This document shows, in pieces, positions 48,866 through 58,011 of a stretch of 64,000 nt of DNA. Location of the stretch: positions 1 through 64,000 of the forward strand of contig NZ_NISY01000021.1 of assembly GCF_007595705.1 (NCBI RefSeq), written 5' to 3'. The translations under genes and the position numbers were made by a program. The stretch comes from Streptomyces sp. SAJ15 (GTDB lineage Bacteria > Actinomycetota > Actinomycetes > Streptomycetales > Streptomycetaceae). Every line of letters starts with the position of its first letter. The stretch's first letter is position 1. Below the pieces are notes generated by a model. The model worked only from the letters and a program-made list of their open reading frames with translations, was not told the DNA's origin and did not search any database.

Positions 48866-50841
48866 GCACGTCGACGACCAAGGGCGGGCAGCCCGGCGGC
48901 TCGACGCCGCGCCGGGGGCCCGCGCCGGCCTCCGGCATGGCGCGCTTCATGGGCGGTCAGCCCACGGAGCGCTCGATGGACTTCCGGGGCTCCGGCCGCC
49001 GGCTGCTGGCGACCATGCGCCCCGAGCGGGGCATCTCCATGGTCGCGCTGGCGCTGGGCGTGGTGAGCATCGCGCTGACCGTCCTCGGCCCGAAGATCCT
49101 CGGCCACGCCACCGACCTGATCTTCGCGGGCATCGTCGGTCGCTCGCTGCCCGAGGGGGTCAGCAAGGCGGAGGCGGTGCGGCGGCTGCGGGACAGCGGC
49201 GAGGGCACGCTGGCCGACATGGTCGCCTCCATGCCCGTCGTCCCCGGCCAGGGCATCGACTTCGACGCGGTCGGGGTGGTGCTGGGCTGGGTGGTGCTGA
49301 TCTACCTCGGCGCCTCGGTGTTCGGCCTGGTGCAGGCCCGTATCTACACCGTCGTGGTGCAGCGTGCCGTCTTCCGGCTGCGCGAGCAGGTGGAGGAGAA
49401 GCTGTCCCGGCTGCCGCTGTCGTACTTCGACAAGCAGCCGCGCGGCGAGGTGCTCTCGCGGGCGACCAACGACATCGACAACATCCAGCAGACCCTGCAG
49501 CAGACGCTCAGCCAGGCCGTCGCCTCGCTGCTGACCATCGTCGGCGTGCTGGCGATGATGTTCTGGATCTCGCCGCTGCTGGCGCTGGTGGCCCTGGTGA
49601 CGGTGCCGCTGTCGGTGGTGGTGGCGGCCCGCGTCGGCAAGCGGGCGCAGCCCCAGTTCGTGGCGCAGTGGAAGACCACCGGCACGCTCAACGCCCACGT
49701 CGAGGAGATGTACACCGGCCACGCGCTGGTGAAGGTCTTCGGACGCCAGCAGGAGTCGGCCCAGATCTTCCGCGAGCAGAACGAGAAGCTGTACGAGGCC
49801 GGCTTCAAGGCCCAGTTCATATCCGGGATCATCCAGCCCGCGATGATGTTCATCGGCAACCTGAACTATGTGCTGGTGGCGGTGGTCGGCGGGCTGCGGG
49901 TGGCCAGCGGCTCGCTGTCGATCGGCGACGTCCAGGCGTTCGTCCAGTACTCGCGCCAGTTCAGCCAGCCGCTCACCCAGGTGGCCAGCATGGCCAACCT
50001 GATCCAGTCCGGCGTCGCCTCCGCCGAGCGGGTCTTCGAGCTGTTGGACGCCGAGGAGCAGCGCCCGGACGCGGTCGGCGCGCCCCGGCCGGAGCGGGTC
50101 ACCGGACGCGTCTCGTTCGAGAAGGTCTCCTTCCGCTACCAGCCGGAGAAGCCGCTGATCGAGGACCTGTCGCTGGCGGTCCACCCCGGGCAGACGGTCG
50201 CCATCGTCGGTCCCACCGGCGCCGGCAAGACCACCCTGGTCAATCTGCTGATGCGGTTCTACGAGGTCAGCGGGGGGCGGATCACCCTGGACGGGGTGGA
50301 CATCGCCGCCATGTCGCGCGAGGAGCTGCGCTCCCACATCGGGATGGTGCTCCAGGACACCTGGCTGTTCGGCGGCACCATCGCCGAGAACATCGCCTAC
50401 GGGGCGGAGGGCGCCGGCATGGACGAGATCGTCCGGGCGGCCAAGGCCACACACGTGGACCGGTTCGTACGGACGCTCCCGGACGGCTACGACACCGTGC
50501 TGGACGACGAGGGGTCCAACCTCAGCGTCGGCGAGAAGCAGCTGATCACCATCGCCCGGGCGTTCCTGGCCGAGCCGGCCATCCTCATCCTGGACGAGGC
50601 CACCAGCTCGGTCGACACCCGCACCGAGGTGCTGATCCAGCACGCCATGGCCTCGCTGCGCACCGGCCGCACCAGCTTCGTCATCGCCCACCGGCTCTCC
50701 ACCATCCGCGACGCCGACGTCATCCTCGTGATGGAGTCGGGCCGCATCGTGGAGCAGGGCTCCCATGAGGAGCTGGTCGCCGCGGGCGGGGCGTACGCCC
50801 GGCTGTACGAGGCGCAGTTCGCGGAGCCGTTGGCGGAGTGA
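48862..50841 (+). CDS. ABC exporter half, catalytic subunit
   Basis: 659 aa from the ATG that overlaps the previous stop as ATGA. An N-terminal disordered Gly/Pro stretch of about 45 residues, six helices, ABC domain with Walker A GPTGAGKTT (about 449), a non-canonical signature LSVGEKQ (about 553), intact Walker B ILILDEATSS and switch His (IAHRLST). Complements the first subunit: one complete and one degenerate ATP site. Substrate unknown, possibly lipid or drug. Confidence 0.94.
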   Translation: MSTSTTKGGQPGGSTPRRGPAPASGMARFMGGQPTERSMDFRGSGRRLLATMRPERGISMVALALGVVSIALTVLGPKILGHATDLIFAGIVGRSLPEGVSKAEAVRRLRDSGEGTLADMVASMPVVPGQGIDFDAVGVVLGWVVLIYLGASVFGLVQARIYTVVVQRAVFRLREQVEEKLSRLPLSYFDKQPRGEVLSRATNDIDNIQQTLQQTLSQAVASLLTIVGVLAMMFWISPLLALVALVTVPLSVVVAARVGKRAQPQFVAQWKTTGTLNAHVEEMYTGHALVKVFGRQQESAQIFREQNEKLYEAGFKAQFISGIIQPAMMFIGNLNYVLVAVVGGLRVASGSLSIGDVQAFVQYSRQFSQPLTQVASMANLIQSGVASAERVFELLDAEEQRPDAVGAPRPERVTGRVSFEKVSFRYQPEKPLIEDLSLAVHPGQTVAIVGPTGAGKTTLVNLLMRFYEVSGGRITLDGVDIAAMSREELRSHIGMVLQDTWLFGGTIAENIAYGAEGAGMDEIVRAAKATHVDRFVRTLPDGYDTVLDDEGSNLSVGEKQLITIARAFLAEPAILILDEATSSVDTRTEVLIQHAMASLRTGRTSFVIAHRLSTIRDADVILVMESGRIVEQGSHEELVAAGGAYARLYEAQFAEPLAE

Positions 50842-50847
50842 GCCCGG

Positions 50848-50882
50848 CGCCGGGGTCCGGGGGCTCTGCCCGGACCCCGGCG
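50848..50882. terminator. Bidirectional hairpin
   Basis: 14-bp perfect stem (50848-50861 with 50869-50882) with a 7-nt loop, between the convergent exporter and GH15 genes. Confidence 0.9.
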
Positions 50883-50892
50883 GCCGCCCCGC

Positions 50893-52707
50893 TCAGCCCA
50901 GCGCGCGGTCGAGGTTGAAGGCCGCGCTGATGAGGGCGAGATGGGTGAACGCCTGCGGGAAGTTGCCCTGCTGTTCGCCGGTGCGGCCGATCTCCTCCGC
51001 GTAGAGCCCCAGGTGGTTGGCGTAGGTGAGCATCTTCTCGAAGGCCAGCCGGGCCTCGTCCAGCCGTCCGGCCCGGGTCAGCGCCTCCACGTACCAGAAC
51101 GAGCAGATCGAGAAGGTGCCCTCCTCGCCGCGCAGGCCGTCCGGGCTGGCCTCCGGGTCGTAGCGGTAGACCAGCGAGTCGGAGACCAGGTCCTTGCCGA
51201 GGGTGTCCAGGGTGGAGAGCCACTTGGGGTCGGTGGGGGAGACGAACTTCGCCAGCGGCATCATCAGGACCGAGGCGTCCAGCACCGTGGAGTCGTCCAG
51301 GGTCTGGGTGAACGCGCCGCGCTCGGCGGACCAGCCGCGCGCCATGATCTGCCGGTAGATCTCGTCCCGGACCCCGCCCCAGTAGGTCAGGTCCGCGGGG
51401 AGCCCGCGGTGTCGGGCCATCCGGACGGCCCGCTCGATGGCCACCCAGCACATCAGCCGGGAGTAGAGGAAGTTCTTGCGGCCGCCGCGGGTCTCCCACA
51501 CCCCCTCGTCGGGCTGGTCCCAGTGTGCGCAGACCCAGTCGACCAGCGCGCTGACGGTGTCCCAGTCGTCGCTGGAGACGGGCTGACCCCACTTGTCGTA
51601 CAGGTACAGGGAGTCGATGAGCGCCCCGTAGATGTCCAGTTGGAGCTGGTCGGCGGCGCCGTTGCCGACCCGCACCGGGCGGGAGCCGAGATGGCCCGCC
51701 AGGTGGTTCAGGGTGCGTTCGGGGAGGTCGCGGCGGCCGTCGATGCCGTACATGATCTGGAGCGGACCGGTGGAGTCGTCCTGCTCGAAGTGGATCCGCT
51801 CGCGGAGGAAGCGCATGAACGCCTCGGCCTCGCGGGTGAAGCCGAGCCGCAGCAGCGCGTAGACGCAGAACGCGGCGTCCCGCACCCAGACGTAGCGGTA
51901 GTCCCAGTTCCGCTCGCCGCCGGGCTGCTCGGGCAGGCTGGTGGTGGGTGCCGCCACCATGGCGCCGGTCGGCGCGTAGCTGAGCAGCTTCAGGGTCAAC
52001 GCGGAGCGGTGCACCATCTCCCGCCACCGGCCGCGGTAGCGGGACGCCGCCAGCCAGCCGCGCCAGTAGCGCACGGTCGCGTCGAACTGGCGTTGCGCCT
52101 CGGTCAGCGCGCACTCCCGGTGGGTGAGGTGGGAGGTGCCGCCGACCCGGTCCAGCGCGAAGACCGCCTGCTCCCCCTCGTGCAGCTTGAACGTGGCCCA
52201 CACGTCCTGGCCCTGCGGCTCCAGCGGGACGCTCGCGTTCAGGTCCAGGGTCAGCGAGGGCGACTCGAAGAGGGCGTCGTTGTAGCGGGCGCGCACCGTG
52301 TGCGGTTCGGCGCCGTAGCCGAACCGCGGCGCGATCCGGGCCTGGAACGGCAGCGACCCACGGACGCAGAGCACCCGCCGGATCAGCCGGTGCCGGTCGG
52401 CCTCCCGCGAGTCGTCCGTGACCGGCATGAAGTCCTGCACCTCGCCCACCCCGTCCTCCGCGAAGAACCGGGTGATCAGCACATTGGTGTCGGGGAAGTA
52501 GAACTGCTTGGTCCGGGTGGGGATGTCCGGCGCCAGCTCGAACCGGCCGCCCCGCTCCGCGTCGAGGATCCCGCCGAAGACGCTGGGCGCGTCGAAGCGG
52601 GGACAGCAGTACCAGTCGATGGTGCCGTCCGTCGCGACCAGCGCGGCGCTGCGCAGGTCGCCGATGAGGCCGTGGTCCGCGATGGGGAGAGACCGGGCAG
52701 AGGTCAT
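50893..52707 (-). CDS. Glycoside hydrolase family 15 protein (glucoamylase/trehalase-like)
   Basis: 604 aa from ATG 52707 with TTGGAGG 8 nt upstream. N-terminal beta-sandwich (about 1-230) and an alpha/alpha-barrel with NWDYRYVWVRDAAF (substrate-binding Arg/Asp) and YWGGVRDEIYRQIM carrying catalytic acid residues. Cytosolic (no signal peptide), length and layout as mycobacterial GH15 trehalase and related glucosidases. Acts on trehalose or maltodextrins. Confidence 0.9.
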   Translation of the reverse strand: MTSARSLPIADHGLIGDLRSAALVATDGTIDWYCCPRFDAPSVFGGILDAERGGRFELAPDIPTRTKQFYFPDTNVLITRFFAEDGVGEVQDFMPVTDDSREADRHRLIRRVLCVRGSLPFQARIAPRFGYGAEPHTVRARYNDALFESPSLTLDLNASVPLEPQGQDVWATFKLHEGEQAVFALDRVGGTSHLTHRECALTEAQRQFDATVRYWRGWLAASRYRGRWREMVHRSALTLKLLSYAPTGAMVAAPTTSLPEQPGGERNWDYRYVWVRDAAFCVYALLRLGFTREAEAFMRFLRERIHFEQDDSTGPLQIMYGIDGRRDLPERTLNHLAGHLGSRPVRVGNGAADQLQLDIYGALIDSLYLYDKWGQPVSSDDWDTVSALVDWVCAHWDQPDEGVWETRGGRKNFLYSRLMCWVAIERAVRMARHRGLPADLTYWGGVRDEIYRQIMARGWSAERGAFTQTLDDSTVLDASVLMMPLAKFVSPTDPKWLSTLDTLGKDLVSDSLVYRYDPEASPDGLRGEEGTFSICSFWYVEALTRAGRLDEARLAFEKMLTYANHLGLYAEEIGRTGEQQGNFPQAFTHLALISAAFNLDRALG

Positions 52708-52868
52708 GATCCGCCTCCAAGCCGCGTCTGCGCTCATTCCAGGCTAGCCGCGGCGGGGCGGTGCCGCCGGGGCCGTTCCGGGCGTACGCGGCGGCTCGGG
52801 CGTATGGGTCGTCTCGGGCTCACCCGGCGGGGTCGGGCGTACGTGTCGGCTCGGGTGTGCGCAGTGGC

Positions 52869-52965
52869 CTCGGTCGGGGGACGGCGGCCGGTCGGGGACG
52901 GCGGTCTCGGTCGGGGGCGGTGGCCGGTCGGGGACGGCGGCCTCAGTCGGGGGCTGCGGCCGTCC
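52869..52965. repeat. 36-37 bp tandem repeat overlapping the hydrolase stop codon
   Basis: Units start CTCGGTCGGGGG at 52869, 52906 and (CTCAGTCGGGGG) 52942. The third unit covers the stop codon and last codons of the alpha/beta hydrolase. Confidence 0.75.
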
Positions 52966-53881
52966 GCACGGCCCATGTCGCGATCCGGTCCAGCAACGCG
53001 GCGTCGGCGGCGGCCTCGGCGTGGCCGAAGCCGGGTTCGAGCCACAGCTCGGCCCCTCCCGGCGCGGCCGCCGCGGCGAGCATGCGGGGGTGGTCGAGCG
53101 GGAAGTAGGCGTCGCGGTCGCCGTGCACGATGAGCAGCGGGGTGGGCGCGATGAGCGGGACCGCCGCGACGGGGGACAGCGGCACCGGGTCCCAGCGCCG
53201 GGCGGCGACGCGGGTGCCCAGCCCGTACCGAGAGACCATCCGGCCGGCCGGGCCGGATACCACCCAGTGCAGCCGCCGCATAGGCGCGGTGCCGCGGTAG
53301 AACCAGCGGGACGGGGCGCTCACGGCGACCACCGCGTCGGAGTGCGCGTCCGTGCGCCCCTCGTGCTCCGCCCCGTGCCCCAGGTCGCGCGCCGGCCCGG
53401 GGGCCGGCCGTGCGCCCCCGGTTCCGTCTCCGGGCCTGTGCAGCGCGGCGTGTCGGAGGACCACCGAGCCGCCCATCGAGAAGCCGACCGTGGCCACCCG
53501 TCGGTGGCCCAACCGCCGGGCCCAGCGGACCGCCGCCGCCAGGTCCAGGACCTCCAGATCGCCGATGGTGGAGCGCCCGCCGGACCGGCCGTGCCCCCGG
53601 AAGGAGAACGTGATCACGGCCGCACGCTGGCCGAACGTCTCCGCCGCGCGGCGCAGCGCGGGGCGCTCCAGGGCCCCGGTGAAGCCGTGCGCGACGACGA
53701 TGACCGGCTCGGCGGCCGGGTCGCCGGCCGTCCCGGGCGCCGTCGCGCGCGGCGCGTACGCCGCCTCGATCGGGACCCCGTCGGCCGTCAACAGGGTGAC
53801 GCGCCGGGGGACGGAGGTGTTCCGCCGAGTGACCGGGGGAACACGGCGGCGTTCCGTTCCGGCCTCTGCTCCAGGTGCCAT
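52943..53881 (-). CDS. Alpha/beta hydrolase
   Basis: 312 aa. HGFTG oxyanion motif, nucleophile in GFSMGGS, acid in HGDRDAYFP and His in GFGHAEA complete a catalytic triad. Serine esterase or thioesterase-like; cytosolic. The C-terminal codons lie in the tandem repeat. Divergent from glnR. Confidence 0.87.
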   Translation of the reverse strand: MAPGAEAGTERRRVPPVTRRNTSVPRRVTLLTADGVPIEAAYAPRATAPGTAGDPAAEPVIVVAHGFTGALERPALRRAAETFGQRAAVITFSFRGHGRSGGRSTIGDLEVLDLAAAVRWARRLGHRRVATVGFSMGGSVVLRHAALHRPGDGTGGARPAPGPARDLGHGAEHEGRTDAHSDAVVAVSAPSRWFYRGTAPMRRLHWVVSGPAGRMVSRYGLGTRVAARRWDPVPLSPVAAVPLIAPTPLLIVHGDRDAYFPLDHPRMLAAAAAPGGAELWLEPGFGHAEAAADAALLDRIATWAVRTAAAPD

Positions 53882-54049
53882 GTGGGCTATTCTGCTGGGA
53901 AGAGGACTCGGGCAACGCAGCCCCCGGGTCCTTTTGTGCTTTCAGGCGCGTTTCGCGCGTTTGAGCGCACACGTGCTCCAGGGCGCGGAGCGCGAGCGTA
54001 CGAAGCAGTGCCGCATAGCCTCGCAGGGACCGAGGAAGGAACTGACGTG

Positions 54050-54127
54050 ATGGGTGAGCCAGGCGTGCAGGACCGGATGAGCGTGCAGTACCGTGCGACC
54101 GCGACCGGGGAGGGTGGCGGCCGATGA
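54050..54127 (+). CDS. 25-aa ORF coupled to glnR
   Basis: Starts ATG 54050 (or GTG 54047) with GAGGAAGGA 6-9 nt upstream, encodes MGEPGVQDRMSVQYRATATG plus GEGGGR, and its TGA overlaps the glnR ATG as ATGA. GlnR itself has no better ribosome binding site than GAGGGTGGC inside this ORF, so translation of glnR may depend on it. Peptide function unknown. Confidence 0.55.
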   Translation: MGEPGVQDRMSVQYRATATGEGGGR

Positions 54128-54927
54128 GCTCGCTCCTGCTCCTGACCAACGCACTGCAACCCTCCACCGAGGTGCTCCCCGCGCTCGGTCTGCTCCTGCA
54201 CAGCGTGCGGGTCGCGCCGGCGGAGGGCCCGGCGCTGGTGGACACCCCCGGCGCCGATGTGATCCTCATCGACGGCCGCCGCGATCTTCCCCAGGTGCGC
54301 AGCCTGTGCCAGCTGCTGCGCTCCACCGGCCCCGGCTGCCCGCTGATGCTGGTGGTCACCGAGGGCGGCCTGGCCGCGGTCACCGCCGACTGGGGCATCG
54401 ACGACGTGCTGCTGGACACCGCGGGCCCGGCCGAGGTCGAGGCCCGGCTGCGGCTGGCCATGGGCCGCCAGCAGATCGGCTCCGACGACTCCCCGATGGA
54501 GATCCGCACCGGCGATCTCTCGGTGGACGAGGCGACCTACAGCGCCAAGCTCAAGGGCCGGGTGCTGGACCTCACCTTCAAGGAGTTCGAGCTGCTGAAG
54601 TACCTGGCACAGCACCCCGGGCGGGTCTTCACCCGTGCCCAGCTGCTCCAGGAGGTCTGGGGCTACGACTACTTCGGCGGCACCCGGACGGTGGACGTGC
54701 ACGTACGGCGGCTGCGCGCCAAGCTCGGCCCCGAGCACGAGTCGCTGATCGGGACCGTGCGGAACGTCGGCTATCGCTTCGTGATCCCGGAGAAGGCCGA
54801 ACGGGTCGCCGAGGAGGCCAAGGCCCAGGCCGCGACGAGGGGCGGCGCGGCCCGGAGCGAGGCGGAGTCGGACCGGTCGGCCGAGCGGGGTGCGAGCGCC
54901 GCCGTCGGACGCACGGCCAAGCCGTAG
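54124..54927 (+). CDS. glnR: Global nitrogen regulator GlnR
   Basis: 267 aa. Atypical receiver domain (1-110; Asp50 in VILIDGRRD kept but acidic pocket incomplete) and an OmpR-type winged helix (about 130-225; DLTFKEFELLKYLAQHPGRVFTRAQLLQEVWGYDYFGGTRTVDVHVRRLRAKLG). In Streptomyces GlnR works as an unphosphorylated dimer to control glnA, amtB and nitrate/nitrite genes. No partner kinase is adjacent, as expected. C-terminal tail is Ala/Glu-rich. Confidence 0.97.
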   Translation: MSSLLLLTNALQPSTEVLPALGLLLHSVRVAPAEGPALVDTPGADVILIDGRRDLPQVRSLCQLLRSTGPGCPLMLVVTEGGLAAVTADWGIDDVLLDTAGPAEVEARLRLAMGRQQIGSDDSPMEIRTGDLSVDEATYSAKLKGRVLDLTFKEFELLKYLAQHPGRVFTRAQLLQEVWGYDYFGGTRTVDVHVRRLRAKLGPEHESLIGTVRNVGYRFVIPEKAERVAEEAKAQAATRGGAARSEAESDRSAERGASAAVGRTAKP

Positions 54928-54950
54928 CTGGACCCGCGTAGACTGCGCCC

Positions 54951-55973
54951 GTGGCCAAGGTGACGCGGGACGATGTGGCAAGGCTGGCGGGGACCTCGAC
55001 CGCTGTCGTCAGCTACGTCATCAACAATGGACCGAGGCCGGTCGCCCCGGCCACGCGGGAGCGTGTGCTCGCCGCGATCAAGGAGCTGGGGTACCGGCCG
55101 GACCGGGTGGCGCAGGCGATGGCCAGCCGCCGGACCGACCTCATAGGACTGATCGTCCCCGACGCCCGGCAGCCGTTCTTCGCCGAGATGGCGCACGCCG
55201 TGGAACGGGCGGCCGCCGAGCGCGGGAAGATGGTGCTCGTCGGCAACTCCGACTACCTCGACGAGCGCGAGGTGCACTACCTACGCGCCTTCCTGGGCAT
55301 GCGGGTCTCCGGGCTGATCCTGATCAGCCAGGGCCCCAGCGAGCACGCCGCCGCCGAGATCGACGCCTGGGACGCGCGCGTGGTGCTGCTGCACCGCCGT
55401 CCCGAGGCGATCGAGGACGTCGCGGTGGTCACGGACGACGTGGGCGGCGCCCACCTGGCCACCCGCCACCTGCTGGAGCACGGCCATCCGTACGTCGCCT
55501 GCCTCGGCGGTCTGGAGACCACGCCGACCGTCGGCGACCCGGTCACCGACCACGTCGAGGGCTGGCGGCGGGCCATGCGGGAGGCCGGGCAGCCGCTGGA
55601 GGGACGCCTCTTCGAGGCCCCGTACAACCGCTACGACGCCTACAAGGTCGCGCTGGAGCTGCTCTCCGGCCCGGACCGGCCGCCGGCGATCGTCTGCGCC
55701 ACCGACGACCAGGCGATCGGCGTGCTGCGCGCCGCGCGGGAGCTGCGGCTCGACGTGCCCGGGGACCTGGCCGTCGCCGGCTTCGACGACGTGAAGGAGG
55801 CGGCGCTCACCGACCCGCCGCTGACCACGGTCGCCTCCGACCGAGAGGCGATGGCGCGGGCCGCGGTCGACCTGGTGCTCGACGACGGGCTGCGGGTGAC
55901 CGGCTCGCGGCGGGAGCGGCTGAAGCAGTTCCCGTCCGCCCTGGTGGTGCGGCGCTCCTGCGGCTGTAGCTGA
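54951..55973 (+). CDS. LacI-family transcriptional regulator
   Basis: 340 aa, GTG start preceded by TAGACT at 6 nt (probably leaderless). HTH (VTRDDVARLAGTSTAVVSYVINNG) and a sugar-binding-protein-like effector domain to the end (RRSCGCS tail with CGC). No sugar operon is adjacent; its neighbour is glnR, the same arrangement recalled for S. coelicolor SCO4158-SCO4159. Confidence 0.94.
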   Translation: MAKVTRDDVARLAGTSTAVVSYVINNGPRPVAPATRERVLAAIKELGYRPDRVAQAMASRRTDLIGLIVPDARQPFFAEMAHAVERAAAERGKMVLVGNSDYLDEREVHYLRAFLGMRVSGLILISQGPSEHAAAEIDAWDARVVLLHRRPEAIEDVAVVTDDVGGAHLATRHLLEHGHPYVACLGGLETTPTVGDPVTDHVEGWRRAMREAGQPLEGRLFEAPYNRYDAYKVALELLSGPDRPPAIVCATDDQAIGVLRAARELRLDVPGDLAVAGFDDVKEAALTDPPLTTVASDREAMARAAVDLVLDDGLRVTGSRRERLKQFPSALVVRRSCGCS

Positions 55974-56063
55974 CGCCGGCCGGGCGCGGGCCGCGTGGCG
56001 GTCCGGCGGCGCGGCCCTCCGGCGCCTGTGTTCGGCCGCGGGTCCGGGGCCGGCGGGTCGGGG

Positions 56064-57305
56064 TCAGCCCGTGCCGCGTCCTCGGCCGAAGTCCAGGTGG
56101 CGGCCGCTCAGCTCGGCCCGGATGCCGTCCCGTTCCACGGTGACATGGCGCAGCCGCAGCTCGTCGGCCTGCTCGGGCAGCCGGAAGGAGAGCGCGAGCT
56201 GCTTCGACAGCTCCGGCGGCCGGAGTCGGGTCAGGGCGGTGGCCACGTCCGGGTCGATGCCGAGCCGGCGCAGCAGCCAGGGGTGGTCGGCAAGGGTGTC
56301 CACCAGGTTGACGCCGGTCAGCCGCTTGACGAACCGGGGCGAGCCGGTGATCTCGTGCAGCCGGGCGTCGCTGTGCTGCGCCTCCCGCGCGGCGCCGTCC
56401 GGCACGCCCAGCCGCCGGGCCAGCGCGGGCACCGACAGCATGGCCTTCGCCTTGCTCGCGTCGCGGCCGATCCGCTCGGCGGCCGGTCGGTGCAGGAACA
56501 GCCCGGCGGGCCGGTCGGGCCGGTAGGTGGCGACGCCGGGGAGGTCCAGGCGTACGCCGCTGACGTCGGTGGAGATGCCCCGGGTGCCCTCGCGTCGGAT
56601 CCTGGCCTCGGCCCGCAGCTGGAACTCCTGCCCCGCCACCGGGAGTTTCCCGGAGGCACGCACCCGGTCGTGTCCGAGTTCGCTGAACCGGACCTGTGAG
56701 GCCCCGAGTTCGCGGTTGAGGTCGTCGAAGGAGAGGAGCACCTCCCCCTTCAAACTACCCACGACGGCACCGTCGATGGCGTCGGGCAGCGAGCCGGTGA
56801 GCCGGATGTCGCGGGCGCTGGCCCGCACGGTCGCCAGGGACACCCGGTTCGCCGCGACGTCCGGAACGGCGATGTCCACCTGTTCCAGCCGCTGGTCCAA
56901 CACCTGGGTGAGAAAGGGGAAGCCGCGGATCGTCACCTCCGGCGCGGTGGCCAGCCCGAGCTGCTGCTGGACCCGCTGCGCCGCCTGCCGCTCCGCGTAC
57001 ATCACGGCGCAGCGGTCGGCGAGCACGAGGATCAGCGTGCCGGCGGCCAGCCCGATGACCAGCTTGAGCAGCAGGGGCAGGGCGCGCAGGGCGGCGCGGA
57101 CGGTCCCGAACGGGCGTCGGCGTCGACGCCGCCTGACCCGCCGGTGGTCCGGCGGCGACCAGGAGTCGCCCTCCTCATCGTCGGCCTTGAGCCCGAGCCC
57201 CAGCGGGTCGTCGGGGTCGTACGGGTCGGCCAACTCGGCGAGTTCGTCGTACGGGTTGCGGGGGCGCTGTTCCGAGTCGAAGGCGTACGAGGGTGAAGAA
57301 GGCAT
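56064..57305 (-). CDS. Long DUF2993 membrane-anchored protein
   Basis: 413 aa from ATG 57305. Acidic N-terminus (PYDPDDPLGLGLKADDEEGD), a poly-Arg stretch (VRRRRRRRPF), one membrane helix (about 78-98) and a DUF2993 domain from PEVTIRGFPFLTQVLDQ onward. Extracytoplasmic lipid-binding fold inferred from family. Paralog of 44625-45425; GFPFLTQV is shared. Confidence 0.85.
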   Translation of the reverse strand: MPSSPSYAFDSEQRPRNPYDELAELADPYDPDDPLGLGLKADDEEGDSWSPPDHRRVRRRRRRRPFGTVRAALRALPLLLKLVIGLAAGTLILVLADRCAVMYAERQAAQRVQQQLGLATAPEVTIRGFPFLTQVLDQRLEQVDIAVPDVAANRVSLATVRASARDIRLTGSLPDAIDGAVVGSLKGEVLLSFDDLNRELGASQVRFSELGHDRVRASGKLPVAGQEFQLRAEARIRREGTRGISTDVSGVRLDLPGVATYRPDRPAGLFLHRPAAERIGRDASKAKAMLSVPALARRLGVPDGAAREAQHSDARLHEITGSPRFVKRLTGVNLVDTLADHPWLLRRLGIDPDVATALTRLRPPELSKQLALSFRLPEQADELRLRHVTVERDGIRAELSGRHLDFGRGRGTG

Positions 57306-57453
57306 GCGTGTGGGGGATCGCATCGGTCCATCCCACCACGGGCTCCCGCGCCGCACGCAAGCCGAACCGGTGGTACGTGGCGTAGCCCACGCCGGAATCC
57401 GCGCGGCGCGGGCGGAGTGCGCGCCTCCGGTGTGCGGAGTGTGTGGCTCCGGT

Positions 57454-57717
57454 GTGCGGGCCCTGATGGTGGCCACCACGATCGGCGGCGCGGTCCTCGC
57501 CGCGCCGGCCAGCGCCGACGACGTCCACGGCCGGTGCACCGGCGACGGCGTGCGCATCCGCGCCGCCGCCAGCGCCTCCAGCGGGGTGCTCGGTCTCTGC
57601 TACCGGGACCACCGGCTGGCGCACCGCGACGTCTCCGCCGACGGCCAGTGGGACAAGGTCCACGACGGGGACACCGGTGTGTCCGGCTGGATCGCGCACG
57701 GCTACTGGCGCTGGTAG
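57454..57717 (+). CDS. Small secreted SH3-like protein
   Basis: About 87 aa; start uncertain (GTG 57454, other GTGs just upstream, or ATG 57466). Signal peptide (ALMVATTIGGAVLAAPASA) followed by a bacterial SH3-like domain: GVRIRAAASASSGVLGLCYRD and DKVHDGDTGVSGWIAHGYW, with a Cys pair. Recalled as a frequent Streptomyces secreted small protein; may bind cell wall. Confidence 0.75.
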   Translation: MRALMVATTIGGAVLAAPASADDVHGRCTGDGVRIRAAASASSGVLGLCYRDHRLAHRDVSADGQWDKVHDGDTGVSGWIAHGYWRW

Positions 57718-57760
57718 CGGGCATTCCGCGATGCCGGCTCTGCCCACCGGCCGGCCGGGG

Positions 57761-57905
57761 TGGCCTGTCGGCCGGTGCGGGTGTCCCGGGTGGCCTGTCG
57801 GCCGGTGCGGGTGTCCCGGTGGTCGGTCCGGGCGTCCCGGCGGCCGGCCCCCGTATCCCGGTGGCCGGTGCGGGTGGCCCGGCGGCCGGCCCCCGTGTCC
57901 CGGCC
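57761..57905. repeat. Minisatellite of 30-bp and 21-bp units
   Basis: Two near-identical 30-bp units (TGGCCTGTCGGCCGGTGCGG plus GTGTCCCGG) at 57761 and 57791, then four diverged 21-bp units of YGGCCGGYSCSSGTRTCCCGG type. Long open frames here on both strands are a by-product of the repeat. Confidence 0.85.
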
Positions 57906-58011
57906 GGATGGCCCACCCGTTGTAGGCCGTCGGGCGGAAATCGCCCCCGCCGTGGGGAGGTCCGCTTCCGGCCTCACGTCCGTGGGGGGTGCCCCCGCTT
58001 ACCGTCGCGAC

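Noticed and set aside
57304..57717. Plus-strand start at ATG 57304 for the SH3-like protein
   Set aside because: It would overlap the minus-strand ATG at 57305 in a CATG and give a long N-terminus that is not a signal peptide; internal GTG/ATG starts fit better.
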